From positions 40,369 through 104,368 of the forward strand of contig CAMLML010000002.1 of the NCBI GenBank assembly GCA_946481095.1: a stretch of DNA of 64,000 nucleotides, in the 5' to 3' direction. The notes below the pieces were generated by a model, which worked only from the letters and a program-made list of their open reading frames with translations, ran no database searches and had not been told where the DNA came from. Below, piece by piece: positions 53,725 through 62,682 of this stretch; position 1 is the stretch's first letter, and each line of letters begins with the position of its first letter. This DNA comes from an uncultured Cellvibrio sp. GTDB taxonomy: Bacteria; Pseudomonadota; Gammaproteobacteria; Pseudomonadales; Cellvibrionaceae. The translations under genes were made by a program, and so were the position numbers.

Positions 53725-55160
53725 GATGTATTATTTTGTTATTGTTCGGCGTTTTATTGGCGGGCTGCCAGACTTTGCAAAATTCCGGCAGTTCGACAGA
53801 TGAGATCAGGCGGTTGAAAGATAATCGCGGTGATCGTGATAAAAAACAAGAACATCAATTAAAAAAAACTGCTGCAAAAACGACAGCAATATTACAGGCA
53901 GAAAAAGCGCGGGATCAGGATCCTGATAATCCGGAAAAATGGTTTAATCTGGGTATGCTTTACTGGCATGATTATGAAGAGCATGTTCGTCCGTTTAGTC
54001 GTGATCAGGCAATTAAATCCTTTCAGTCTGTGCTTAAAATAATGCCTGGAAATGTTTCCACAATTAAGGCACTTTACAAAATCTATTATAGATCGCTGAT
54101 TTTGGGTGATATTGAATCTTTCGTACCAGCAAAAAATTATTTCAACCAGTTAACGCCCGAAGATCAAAAGTCACTGAATCCTCCCTCGTTTGCACAATAT
54201 ATACATTTTCATTATCAGCAGGAAAAAGAAAAAAAAGTTAATTATGCCCTGTTGCATAAAATACTTTTGCAGGCAATTCAGGAACAGCCTTATGCAGAAG
54301 CCAGTTATATCCAGTTATCAAAACTTTATGCAAAACAGTTTCATTACCCATTGGCAATTGCGACCTTGAATTTGGGATTTGAGCGTAATCCGGAATCAAC
54401 AGATTTGTTGAAAGCTATTGCTTCCACCTACGAAGCTAGAGCCTCGGCAGAATCTTGTCATTATGAAAATAGTCAGTTTATTGATAAAGCCAGTTACTAC
54501 TATTTAAAGGCTATTCCCCTGCAAGCCGATTCTGCCGAGTTGCATTTGGGTTTGGCGAGATTATTTATGGATAGAAATTTGCCACAACTTTCTGCGTATG
54601 AAACAGAAATACTGTTAAGTATTCAACCTACTGCGGCTAATTACGCTTTTGCTGCACATAATTTTGCGTTTATGGGCGAACAGGATTTAGCTTATCGATA
54701 TATCGAATTAGCGAAAACAGCAGGGTTATTGTCATCCAACCCTGCTTATTTCGAAGTTTATATGACCTCCGGCGATTGGTTAAAGGCTGCGTTGAGTTTT
54801 ACTGATTATGTTCAGTCACAAAAACGTTTGTCAGTATACGATGCGATAAAAGCCGATATTATTACCCAACAATCCAAAGTGAATCTTTCCCGGTTAACCA
54901 GTAAAAAAGATTTGGTTTATGCCAATGATTGGCAAGCCTTGCTTCATGCCTGGTGGCAAGGTGAAATCGCTCAGGAAAAGCTGGCATCATTTGCTACCAA
55001 TAAATGTGAGAAAACCGAACTTTATTTCTATACTGGTTATAAAGCTTTGCAATCAGGTAACAAAGTGATTGCCAAAGACGCATTTATTAAAAGCATTGAA
55101 CAAAATACTTATCGTTTTATTGAGCGACCATTAGCAAAAAGGTTTTTAATTAACCTTTAA
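53721..55160 (+). CDS. TPR-repeat lipoprotein
   Basis: 479 residues. The lipobox is LLAGC. A charged region (DNRGDRDKKQEHQLKK) follows and then tandem TPR-like helices: ARDQDPDNPEKWFNLGMLYWHDYEE, YAEASYIQLSKLYAKQF, SAELHLGLARLFMDR, YAFAAHNFAFMGEQDLAYRY. It is translationally coupled with the upstream DUF3857 protein, which also ends in a TPR, so the two may form an outer-membrane-associated complex. The function is unknown. Confidence 0.8.
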   Translation: MRCIILLLFGVLLAGCQTLQNSGSSTDEIRRLKDNRGDRDKKQEHQLKKTAAKTTAILQAEKARDQDPDNPEKWFNLGMLYWHDYEEHVRPFSRDQAIKSFQSVLKIMPGNVSTIKALYKIYYRSLILGDIESFVPAKNYFNQLTPEDQKSLNPPSFAQYIHFHYQQEKEKKVNYALLHKILLQAIQEQPYAEASYIQLSKLYAKQFHYPLAIATLNLGFERNPESTDLLKAIASTYEARASAESCHYENSQFIDKASYYYLKAIPLQADSAELHLGLARLFMDRNLPQLSAYETEILLSIQPTAANYAFAAHNFAFMGEQDLAYRYIELAKTAGLLSSNPAYFEVYMTSGDWLKAALSFTDYVQSQKRLSVYDAIKADIITQQSKVNLSRLTSKKDLVYANDWQALLHAWWQGEIAQEKLASFATNKCEKTELYFYTGYKALQSGNKVIAKDAFIKSIEQNTYRFIERPLAKRFLINL

Positions 55161-55178
55161 TTCAGCGAGGAAAAAAAT

Positions 55179-56486
55179 ATGGAAAACTCCAGTCTTCCTA
55201 AAATTGTTATTGTCGGCGGTGGTGCCGGTGGTTTGGAATTGGCAACGAGACTGGGGGATAAGCTTGGCAAAAGAAAACTGGCAGAAATTATTCTGGTTGA
55301 TCGTAACACTACTCATATATGGAAACCGCTTTTGCACGAAATTGCTGTGGGAACTATGGACGAAGGAATAGACGCTGTGAGTTATCGGGCACATGCCATC
55401 ACTCATCATTTCTTTTTTCGTGTGGGTAGTTTGACCGATATCGACAGGGATAAAAAAGAAATTGTTCTGTTACCTATTCTTGACGAAGAAAATAAGGAAG
55501 TTTTGCCTTCCACACGTATTGCTTATGATATTTTGGTCATGGCTTTAGGGTCCACCTCCAATGATTTCAACACTCCTGGCGTTAAACAGCATTGCATCTT
55601 TCTCGACAGCGCTGTGCAGGCACATAAATTCCGCAACAAATTATTGAATCGTTTTTTGCGCATACAACGTGTAACAGGCGAAACTGATCATGTACGTATT
55701 GCAATTGTCGGTGCAGGTGCAACCGGGGTTGAGTTATCGGCTGAATTACATCATGCCGTGCACGAAATTCATAATTATGGTTTCAATGCAATTTCCAATG
55801 ATCATCTGCATGTCACTCTGGTGGAAGCTGGCCCGAGAATTTTAGCCGCTTTACCTGAAAGAATTTCCGATTCCGCACACAGTGAATTGGCAAAATTGGG
55901 TGTAGATATAAAGTTGAATACCATGATTACTTCTGCATCTGATGAAGGCTTGCATACCAAAGATGGGCAAATCATAAAAGCGGATTTAATTGTATGGGCG
56001 GCGGGAATCAAGGTGCCGGATTTTATGGCCAATATTGCAAATCTTGAAACTAATCGCATTAATCAATTGCACGTAAATGAATTTTTACAAACAACTCGTG
56101 ATCCCAATATTTTTGCAATTGGTGATTGTGCGCAATTCACCATGTCAAATGGAAAGTTTGTTCCTCCACGGGCACAATCTGCGCATCAAATGGCAAGCTG
56201 CTGTTATAAAAATATTTTGGCTTTGTTAAATAAAAAGCCAATGAAAGTTTATCAATATACAGACCACGGTTCGTTAATTTCATTATCCAACTATTCTACA
56301 GTGGGTAGTTTGATGGGCAACCTCAACAAAGGTACTTTGTTTATCGAAGGCCGTTTGGCAAGGATCGTCTATATCTCTCTCTATCGAATGCATCAAATTG
56401 CCATTCATGGATTGATTAAAACCGGATTAATTATGTTTGCAGGAAGATTGAATCGATTATTGAGGCCAAGATTGAAATTGCATTGA
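55179..56486 (+). CDS. ndh: Type II NADH dehydrogenase (NDH-2)
   Basis: 435 residues, membrane-associated FAD enzyme passing electrons from NADH to quinone without proton pumping. Motifs: [16 protein letters not shown] (FAD), [30 protein letters not shown] (NADH Rossmann), and [10 protein letters not shown] (second FAD region). The 50 C-terminal residues are hydrophobic or amphipathic. Good RBS AGGAAAA. It converges on the 56.6-kb lipoprotein gene across an inverted repeat. Confidence 0.93.
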   Translation: MENSSLPKIVIVGGGAGGLELATRLGDKLGKRKLAEIILVDRNTTHIWKPLLHEIAVGTMDEGIDAVSYRAHAITHHFFFRVGSLTDIDRDKKEIVLLPILDEENKEVLPSTRIAYDILVMALGSTSNDFNTPGVKQHCIFLDSAVQAHKFRNKLLNRFLRIQRVTGETDHVRIAIVGAGATGVELSAELHHAVHEIHNYGFNAISNDHLHVTLVEAGPRILAALPERISDSAHSELAKLGVDIKLNTMITSASDEGLHTKDGQIIKADLIVWAAGIKVPDFMANIANLETNRINQLHVNEFLQTTRDPNIFAIGDCAQFTMSNGKFVPPRAQSAHQMASCCYKNILALLNKKPMKVYQYTDHGSLISLSNYSTVGSLMGNLNKGTLFIEGRLARIVYISLYRMHQIAIHGLIKTGLIMFAGRLNRLLRPRLKLH

Positions 56487-56508
56487 TGTTGGCCAATAAC
56501 GTCGGATC

Positions 56509-56548
56509 GGAAAATCAAAAGTCCGCTTTCGCAGGCTTTTGACTTTCC
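56509..56548. terminator. Inverted repeat between convergent ndh and lipoprotein genes
   Basis: Arms GGAAAATCAAAAG and CTTTTGACTTTCC form a 13-bp stem with one mismatch. There is no T-run on either side. It lies where a bidirectional terminator is expected. Confidence 0.45.
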
Positions 56549-56570
56549 GGGTAATCAGGATTAAATAAAA

Positions 56571-57638
56571 TTACTTCAACTGAAATTCAATTTTCTTAAA
56601 GCTCAAATCCATTTCTTTAAAAGTTTCCGGTGTTGCCGTATTCCAAGTTGTTACTTTGTTACGCAGCACTTCATTTGTTTTTGTTTCGGCAACAAATAAA
56701 GCACGCTTGATCACTACATTACTGAGATCGGCCAGTGTTTTGGCAGTAGGGGTGTAGTTGGTTTCGCTATAAAATTTCATATCTTTCATCGGAATAACGA
56801 CACGTACCCATTTATCCATCAGCGTCGTTTGATCCAATTGAATATTGACGGCTGCATTTAAACTGGTAGTTGAATTTGAATTATCTTGTAAGGTGATACC
56901 AATATTGACTTTACCTTCTTCAAATGTGTCAATAACTGACGCGCTACTAATATAGCTGGCATAGATGGTCTTCAAGCTTGCTACATCAGGAATAAATGTT
57001 TTCGCACTGTTAATTTTTACATCGATGACCAAATTTTCTATATCACCGAATTTGTAACCGCTGGCGAGGATATTTTTTTCAAAACCGTTGGAGTGTTGTC
57101 GATCCCAGTCGGCAATCTTTTTCACTAGAATCATATTCAGTGTATCTACACCATTACAACTGCTGTTCATTTTTGCAGTACTGCTGTAATTGTAAGTTGA
57201 TCCAGTATGTTTAAGATTGACCCATTCAGTGGTGCTGCCATTAGTTGCATGGTTCCAGCCGCTGAAGTTCAGCAACATTTGATCCTGCGCACCGCTATCG
57301 TAATCAGCAAAAAGCGCAAACGTTTTATTGGCTGCACTTACGCCAAGGCCACAGTTACTGATTTCTGCAACGGAATAGTTGTTGTAACTGGTTGCTGATC
57401 CGACAGATTCACCAACAGAACTTTGGCTGGAACTGGATTCGGCCTGTGAGCTGGAGATCGAAGTGGAAATAGAGCTTGAGCTTTGACTGGAACTGATAGA
57501 GCTCGAACTGAGAATTGAGCTTGATAGTGTGACACTCGAGGATGTGTTGCCGCTATCATCGCCGCCACCTCCGCCTCCGCAGGCAGTGAGGCTACATATG
57601 ACTAAAGGAAGGCTGCAGATTTTAATAAGGTATCGCAT
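56571..57638 (-). CDS. Poly-Ser lipoprotein of unknown domain
   Basis: 355 residues. The lipobox is LTAC, then GGGGGGDDSGN and a poly-Ser linker to about residue 75. The 270-residue C-terminal domain is beta-rich (FALFADYDSGAQDQMLLNFSGWNHATNG, VNIGITLQDNSNSTTSLNAAV, WVRVVIPMKDMKF), suggesting a secreted sandwich, perhaps carbohydrate-binding. I recognise no family. Together with the proteins at 9637 and 39057 it shares the Cellvibrionaceae lipobox-linker design. Inverted repeats in the upstream DNA resemble a LacI operator (57678-57748). Confidence 0.7.
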   Translation of the reverse strand: MRYLIKICSLPLVICSLTACGGGGGGDDSGNTSSSVTLSSSILSSSSISSSQSSSSISTSISSSQAESSSSQSSVGESVGSATSYNNYSVAEISNCGLGVSAANKTFALFADYDSGAQDQMLLNFSGWNHATNGSTTEWVNLKHTGSTYNYSSTAKMNSSCNGVDTLNMILVKKIADWDRQHSNGFEKNILASGYKFGDIENLVIDVKINSAKTFIPDVASLKTIYASYISSASVIDTFEEGKVNIGITLQDNSNSTTSLNAAVNIQLDQTTLMDKWVRVVIPMKDMKFYSETNYTPTAKTLADLSNVVIKRALFVAETKTNEVLRNKVTTWNTATPETFKEMDLSFKKIEFQLK

Positions 57639-57954
57639 GGCAATTCTAAGGCTCCGTTATTATGCTAAGGGAAGATAAGCGCTATCATTTAGCTGCTCAC
57701 TGGCAGTCAAAGGCGTTGCAATATGATGATTATTGTTATGATAGCGCTGACATTGGCGCGGGAACCACTATAACGCTTGTGAATTATCAGGTAAATGGCT
57801 TCAGGAGGATTAAGTCGTTGATGAGAACAGGATCAAAACCGTATCCCTGAATTGATCGCTTAACTTTGGTTCCAAACCAGTACAAAGTCCCCCCAACACT
57901 TTTCGCAGTGATTTGAATCAAAGACTGGTCGTGTAATCGGAATCATGTTGCATC
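57639..57954. promoter_or_regulatory. Upstream region of the poly-Ser lipoprotein, with paired operator-like sites
   Basis: 316 bp with no convincing gene. AGCGCTATCAT (57678-57688) and ATGATAGCGCT (57738-57748) are perfect 11-bp inverted repeats 49 bp apart. Site 2 extends to TGATAGCGCTGACA, a LacI-type operator shape, and site 1 sits 40 bp before the start codon. Looping by a tetrameric repressor is plausible. The rest (57780-57954) shows nothing I can assign. Confidence 0.5.
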
Positions 57955-58437
57955 CTATAACTTGCTTCTCATCACATTCACCTGTCTACCACCCAGTCGG
58001 GTTTTGCGTGCAATTTCCCAGCCGCGTTTTTTATAGTAATCAGTAAATTCTGTTGCCGTTAACCAGAGTTCTGCCAGTTTTAATTCCTGTGCATAGACTT
58101 TGGCTTTTTCAATCAGCTGGTTGCCAATGCCGCGATTTCGGTATTGTGATTGCACAAATAAATTGCTGAGCCAGAGTGGAGTCTCGGTAATTTTTGCGCG
58201 GACGCTGTCGCGGCCGTAGGCGTAATTCACCAAACTGACACAACCGACTAATTCATTATTAATCGTTGCGATAAATGTTTTCGGAATAGATTCGGATTGA
58301 ATGTGTTTGATTAAACGTTCGCGGCGTAATTCGAGCGTGGATTTTAAACCTTGGCGTTCGCACTCTTGATGATGCCAGAGTGCGACTTGGGAAAAATATT
58401 CGGGGGAATTTTTTAGTGGAGTAATTTTTATTTGCAT
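57955..58437 (-). CDS. GNAT-family N-acetyltransferase
   Basis: 160 residues. Core motifs: LVGCVSLVNYAY (beta4), LSNLFVQSQYRNRGIGNQLIEKA (acetyl-CoA loop RNRGIG) and ELWLTATEFTDYYKKRGW. The start at 58437 has RBS AAGGAA. The substrate is unknown. A GC-rich palindrome separates it from lipA. Confidence 0.88.
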   Translation of the reverse strand: MQIKITPLKNSPEYFSQVALWHHQECERQGLKSTLELRRERLIKHIQSESIPKTFIATINNELVGCVSLVNYAYGRDSVRAKITETPLWLSNLFVQSQYRNRGIGNQLIEKAKVYAQELKLAELWLTATEFTDYYKKRGWEIARKTRLGGRQVNVMRSKL

Positions 58438-58452
58438 GTTTGATTCCTTTTG

Positions 58453-58598
58453 CCCTCACCCTGGCCCTCTCCCAAGGGGAGAGGGGATTTAGCTCCTCCC
58501 TTTGAAAAAGGGAGGTTGGGAGGGATTTAGAATCAGGATAATTTTTGAGATTTTAAATCCCCCCTAGCCCCCCTTTTTCAAAGTGGGGAATGTGAGGG
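58453..58598. repeat. GC-rich palindromes between the GNAT gene and lipA
   Basis: Several C-rich and G-rich arms (CCCTCACC, CCTCTCCCAAGGGGAGAGG, CCTCCC...GGGAGG, ending GTGAGGG). They nearly fill the 166-bp gap between lipA and the acetyltransferase gene. Same family as 14274-14388. Confidence 0.75.
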
Positions 58599-58603
58599 AA
58601 AAA

Positions 58604-59638
58604 TTATTTCCCGCCAAACCACTTAACATCTTCACCATGCGCTTGTTTATCTGCGTGGTACGAAGAGCGAACCAGCGGTCCACATGCGGCGTGTTTGAAT
58701 CCCATTTCTTCGGCGAGCTTTGTGTACTCAGCAAATTCATCGGGATGAACGTAACGTTCAACTGGCAGGTGATCTTTTGATGGTTGTAAATATTGACCGA
58801 TGGTGAGCATGTCGATGTCGTGATCGCGCATGTGTTGCATGACTTCAATAATTTCTTCTTTGGTTTCGCCGAGGCCGACCATTAAACCGGATTTGGTTAA
58901 TACATCCGGACGGCGGGCTTTGTATTGTTTTAATAATTGCAGTGACCATTCGTAATGCGCACCGGGTCTTGCTTGTCGATACAAACGTGAGACGGTTTCC
59001 ATATTGTGATTGAACACATCGGGTGCTTCTTTTTCCAAAATATCCAAGGCGATTTCCATGCGACCGCGAAAATCCGGAACAAGAACTTCAACTTGCAAAT
59101 TGGGGCTGAGCGCGCGTGCTTCGCGAATACAATCAGCAAAATGTTGTGCGCCGCCATCGCGCAAATCGTCGCGATCAACTGAAGTGATGACGACATATTT
59201 CAAACGCATTTCGGCAATGGCTTCTGCCAATTTGCGTGGTTCGTTTTCATCGAGTGGGTTGGGTTTGCCGTGGCCGACATCGCAGAAAGGGCAGCGACGG
59301 GTACAGATATCACCCATGATCATAAAAGTTGCAGTGCCGCCGCTAAAACATTCGCCAAGGTTAGGGCAGTTGGCTTCTTCACACACGGAGGACAATTTAT
59401 TTTTGCGCAAAATATTTTTGATGCGTTCAACTTCTGGCGAAGCGGGAATGCGCACGCGAATCCAATCAGGTTTGCGTTGTAAATCTTCGCGGTCCGATGC
59501 AATGACTTTTACTGGAATGCGTTCGACTTTATCGGCATCGCGAAGTTTTTCGCCTTGCTTGTAACGCTCGGTACGTTTAACCGGTTGTAACTCGGGAACA
59601 TGAATTTGGGGGTTGTTCGATGGGGAGGAATCAGACAT
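58604..59638 (-). CDS. lipA: Lipoyl synthase
   Basis: 344 residues, radical-SAM enzyme. It inserts two sulfurs into protein-bound octanoyl groups. The auxiliary cluster cysteines are in [12 protein letters not shown]; the radical-SAM motif is [11 protein letters not shown]; the third signature is the RSSY serine in VRSSYHADK. It follows lipB in the usual lipB-lipA order, reading down the minus strand; ybeD lies upstream of lipB. Confidence 0.97.
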   Translation of the reverse strand: MSDSSPSNNPQIHVPELQPVKRTERYKQGEKLRDADKVERIPVKVIASDREDLQRKPDWIRVRIPASPEVERIKNILRKNKLSSVCEEANCPNLGECFSGGTATFMIMGDICTRRCPFCDVGHGKPNPLDENEPRKLAEAIAEMRLKYVVITSVDRDDLRDGGAQHFADCIREARALSPNLQVEVLVPDFRGRMEIALDILEKEAPDVFNHNMETVSRLYRQARPGAHYEWSLQLLKQYKARRPDVLTKSGLMVGLGETKEEIIEVMQHMRDHDIDMLTIGQYLQPSKDHLPVERYVHPDEFAEYTKLAEEMGFKHAACGPLVRSSYHADKQAHGEDVKWFGGK

Positions 59639-59651
59639 AAGGCGGCCTCAG

Positions 59652-60293
59652 TTAACTGGCGCGAATTGTACAGGGTTCATAACCCAATTTCCGAGCAAAT
59701 TCCCTGACAAGTTGTTGTTGAACCTGATCCAGGTTGGGTGGATTGGGAATCAGGTCTTTAATTCGGGTCATGGCTAAGCCCTCGTAGCCACAGGGGTTGA
59801 TCTGTAAAAAGGGTGATAAATCCATATCCACATTCAGGGCCAGGCCATGAAAACTACAGCCGCGTCTGACTCTTAATCCCAATGACGCGATTTTTTTGCC
59901 ATCGACATAAACACCTGGTGCATCAGGTTTGGCGGTTGAGGCAATCTGGTAATGGGCAAGAGTGGCGATAATGGTTTCTTCTATAGAGGTAACCAGATCG
60001 CGCACACCGATTTTGAGTCGTTTTAAATCCAATAAAGGATAGGCAACCAATTGGCCGGGACCGTGATAAGTCACCTGGCCGCCGCGATCAGTTTGCACAA
60101 CTGGAATCTCGCCGGGGAATAATAGATGTTCGGCTTTTCCGGCCTGACCCTGGGTAAATACGGGCGGATGTTCAACCAGCCAGAGCTGATCCTGTGTGTC
60201 AGCAGTGCGTTGGTTGGTGAAATTGGTCATGGCTTGCCAGCAGCTGATGTAATCCTGCTGGCCGAGATTGATCACATCCAGAGTTTGCGTCAA
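59652..60293 (-). CDS. lipB: Lipoyl(octanoyl) transferase
   Basis: 213 residues. It transfers octanoyl from acyl-ACP to lipoyl domains. Motifs: [28 protein letters not shown], catalytic Lys in [10 protein letters not shown] and Cys in INPCGYEGL. The start is TTG at 60293, directly beside the ybeD stop; no ATG with a better RBS is near. lipA follows 13 bp after its stop. Confidence 0.94.
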   Translation of the reverse strand: MTQTLDVINLGQQDYISCWQAMTNFTNQRTADTQDQLWLVEHPPVFTQGQAGKAEHLLFPGEIPVVQTDRGGQVTYHGPGQLVAYPLLDLKRLKIGVRDLVTSIEETIIATLAHYQIASTAKPDAPGVYVDGKKIASLGLRVRRGCSFHGLALNVDMDLSPFLQINPCGYEGLAMTRIKDLIPNPPNLDQVQQQLVREFARKLGYEPCTIRAS

Positions 60294-60294
60294 T

Positions 60295-60558
60295 TTACAT
60301 CACCATTTTGATCAAACGATTCAGACGTAGATCATCATGAATAGCAGAGAGTTGATCAATTCCGGTGGCAGTAATCCAGACAGTCAGGGATTGGAATCTA
60401 CCCTTGCTGCTTTCATTAATGGTGATGCGGGTTTGGTCAAAGCCGGGCGCGTGACGCTCCATAATCTCGATCACATAGGAATGCAATTCAGGACCGGATT
60501 CGCCTAAGACTTTGATGGGGTAATTCTCACAGGGGAACTGGATTTTGGGTTCAGTCAT
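60295..60558 (-). CDS. ybeD: DUF493 (YbeD-type) protein
   Basis: 87 residues, a small beta-alpha regulatory-type fold of unknown role. [15 protein letters not shown] and [16 protein letters not shown] are the family landmarks. I take the ATG at 60558, which matches Pseudomonas homologues; a GTG at 60582 overlaps the upstream gene by GTGA and would add eight residues. ybeD-lipB-lipA is the usual set, here not adjacent to dacA. Confidence 0.88.
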   Translation of the reverse strand: MTEPKIQFPCENYPIKVLGESGPELHSYVIEIMERHAPGFDQTRITINESSKGRFQSLTVWITATGIDQLSAIHDDLRLNRLIKMVM

Positions 60559-60578
60559 AAGATCGATTTGAGGCAGTT

Positions 60579-60860
60579 TCACTGCCCCTTCTGGGATTCG
60601 CGAATATAAAAACGGGCCTTTTTTGCATTGTTGTAGCAGGCATCGTAATTTTCGACAGTCTGCATAGTAAGGGCTGCGGTAATTAACCCGGCCGCTTTGG
60701 TATAGCTTACTGTGCCGCCGAAACCTTTGGCTTTGGAAATAGAGGACTCTTCCTGAGCTGCCTGCAACTCACTTGCACAGGCAGTGCGAAATTGTGTTTT
60801 TCCTGCACAAGCAACGAGTGCAAAGAGTCCGATGATGAGTACTACTGGGTAAACTTTCAT
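60579..60860 (-). CDS. Small lipoprotein of unknown function
   Basis: 93 residues. The leader PVVLIIGLFALVAC ends in a lipobox. The mature part contains CASELQAAQEESSISKAKG and ends with a charged tail. I do not recognise a family. Its stop overlaps a possible GTG start of ybeD by 4 bp, so it may be co-transcribed with ybeD-lipB-lipA. Confidence 0.65.
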   Translation of the reverse strand: MKVYPVVLIIGLFALVACAGKTQFRTACASELQAAQEESSISKAKGFGGTVSYTKAAGLITAALTMQTVENYDACYNNAKKARFYIRESQKGQ

Positions 60861-60927
60861 ATCTGCTCCGGTAAATAATAACGGCGCAGCATTTTGGCTG
60901 TTTATGATGCGCTTGCCAAGCAGCTTG

Positions 60928-61500
60928 TCACGCCATATCCGATAGGGTCAAACCCAGCTCGTAGTGGTGATCTATAGTTTGAATCGCATTGGCTATGACA
61001 CACTTTAGTGCCATGGAGACATCTATAGATTTGACATCCTCTTCTCCCGTCGGATCTTCCAGTGCAGCGAATTGACTGCTGACCAGAACCGGTGCCATGA
61101 AGTGATCTTTGCGCGAGTTCACCCGGCGTTGAATCACTTCTTTATCACCGTTTAAAAAAATAAAAATAGTTTTTAATCCAGCCTCGCGAATTTTATTGCG
61201 ATGCTGTTTGCGCAGTCCGGAAAAAGCCAATACGCAATGTTTTTGCTGTTTATTTGCGGCTTGCAAATAAGTTTTAATGCTATCCACCCATGGAGCACGC
61301 ATTTCATCTGTCAGAGGAAATCCATTCGCCATGTGATTTTTATTTTCGTCACTGTGAAAGTCATCAGCGTCCAAAAAGCAGTAACCGTAATGATCAGCAA
61401 TCGCTTGTGCGACTGTTGATTTACCACTGCCTGACACTCCCATCACGATAATTAAATTAGTATCTGCCCCTGCATTGGACAGGTTAGGAATTTGATTCAT
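60928..61500 (-). CDS. Gluconokinase
   Basis: 190 residues, P-loop kinase of the GntK/IdnK family, making 6-phosphogluconate from gluconate. Walker A GVSGSGKST is near residue 20, FLDADDFHSDENKNHM follows, and LVSSQFAALEDP near the C-terminus fits. The start at 61500 gives the family N-terminus; 61557 would add 19 residues that cross the predicted operator. It is divergent from the LacI gene at 61609, with an operator-like site between. Confidence 0.92.
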   Translation of the reverse strand: MNQIPNLSNAGADTNLIIVMGVSGSGKSTVAQAIADHYGYCFLDADDFHSDENKNHMANGFPLTDEMRAPWVDSIKTYLQAANKQQKHCVLAFSGLRKQHRNKIREAGLKTIFIFLNGDKEVIQRRVNSRKDHFMAPVLVSSQFAALEDPTGEEDVKSIDVSMALKCVIANAIQTIDHHYELGLTLSDMA

Positions 61501-61546
61501 TGTAGTAATATCCGCGATTGACGTTCCTAGAATACCAGTTAGTAAA

Positions 61547-61560
61547 TGGTAGCGCAAACA
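61547..61560. promoter_or_regulatory. LacI-type operator-like site between gntK and the LacI regulator
   Basis: TGGTAGCGCAAACA, a 14-bp imperfect palindrome with central GCGC. It differs at one base from the Xanthomonas xylan-repressor box TGGTAGCGCTAACA as I recall it, and resembles the 57738 site (TGATAGCGCTGACA). Placed between divergent genes, it could govern both. Confidence 0.5.
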
Positions 61561-61608
61561 AATTGTCTGTGTTAAGGTGAGTCATAAATCGAATAATGAG
61601 AGCCATCT

Positions 61609-62640
61609 ATGAAAACTACGAGAAAAAGAGCCTCCGCCAAAAAAGTGACGCTGGTTGATGTGGCAGAAGCTGCCGGTGTTAGTGCAATCACTGTGTCACG
61701 TGTGATCAATCAACCGGAAAAAGTATCAGAATCCCTGCGCCAACAAGTACAGAAAGCCGTTGATAGTTTGGGGTATATCCCAAACCAATATGCAAGCTCG
61801 CTTGCATCCGCAAAATCAAAAGTCATAGGTGTGGTAATTCCTTCATTGACCAACATCGTTTTTACCGACGTGTTGCGTGGTATCTATGATGTGATGGGGG
61901 CCGCGGGCTATAAGGTGCTGTTGGTTGATACTCATTATTCGCCCCTGGAAGAAGAAAAAATGATTCGCACTTTGTTGAGTCAGGCACCGGAGGGGATGAT
62001 CATCACGGGTGGCGACCAAACCAAGGCTTGTCAGAATATTTTGCAAAAATCGCGTGTTCCCATAGTGCAAATCATGGAAATTTTGCCTCAGCCGCTGGAC
62101 ATGAATATCGGTTTCTCGCATTACCAGGCGGGTTACGATGTGGTCACCCATTTGTTGCAGGAGGGTTATACCCGCATTGGTTTTATCGGTGCACGAATGG
62201 ATCCTCGTGTTCAACAGCGCTTGCAGGGTTATAAAACTGCTTTGGATGATGCAGGCAAATTTTGGAAAAATTTTGTTGTGACGACACCGGAGCCCTCGTC
62301 AATTGCTGTGGGTGGTGAGTTATTCAGAAGTTTAATGGCAACCACCAATGGTGTTATTGATGCAGTCTTTTGTGCAAACGATGACTTGGCTCTGGGCGCA
62401 TTATTTGAAAGTCAGCGTATGAATATCAAAATTCCTACCGATATGGCGATATGCGGGTTCAATGACACAGAAGCAGCAGAATTTGTTAACCCGTCATTGA
62501 CCAGTGTTTATGTCGGTCGATATCAAATGGGCGTCAAGGCCGCAGAGATGTTGGTTGATACCCTGGCCGGAAAACAATTGCAAAATAAAGTCATAGATAT
62601 GGGTTACGAAATAAAAAAACGTTTGTCGACCAGCCGTTGA
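61609..62640 (+). CDS. LacI-family regulator (GntR-like)
   Basis: 343 residues. The N-terminal HTH (VTLVDVAEAAGVSAITVSRVIN) and hinge (LGYIPNQYASSLASAKS) are typical of LacI. The sensor domain matches Escherichia coli GntR in layout (GVVIPSLTNIVFTDVLRGI, VFCANDDLALGALFESQRM, DMAICGFND). The divergent gluconokinase supports control by gluconate or 6-phosphogluconate. The next gene, 42 bp downstream, is a GPH symporter that could be part of the regulon. Confidence 0.9.
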   Translation: MKTTRKRASAKKVTLVDVAEAAGVSAITVSRVINQPEKVSESLRQQVQKAVDSLGYIPNQYASSLASAKSKVIGVVIPSLTNIVFTDVLRGIYDVMGAAGYKVLLVDTHYSPLEEEKMIRTLLSQAPEGMIITGGDQTKACQNILQKSRVPIVQIMEILPQPLDMNIGFSHYQAGYDVVTHLLQEGYTRIGFIGARMDPRVQQRLQGYKTALDDAGKFWKNFVVTTPEPSSIAVGGELFRSLMATTNGVIDAVFCANDDLALGALFESQRMNIKIPTDMAICGFNDTEAAEFVNPSLTSVYVGRYQMGVKAAEMLVDTLAGKQLQNKVIDMGYEIKKRLSTSR

Positions 62641-62682
62641 ACAGACCATAACAATTGATACAAATCGGAGAGTTTTTTAACA

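Noticed and set aside
57662..57850. 62-codon plus-strand frame in the lipoprotein upstream region
   Set aside because: No family, weak composition, and it overlaps the operator-like sites.
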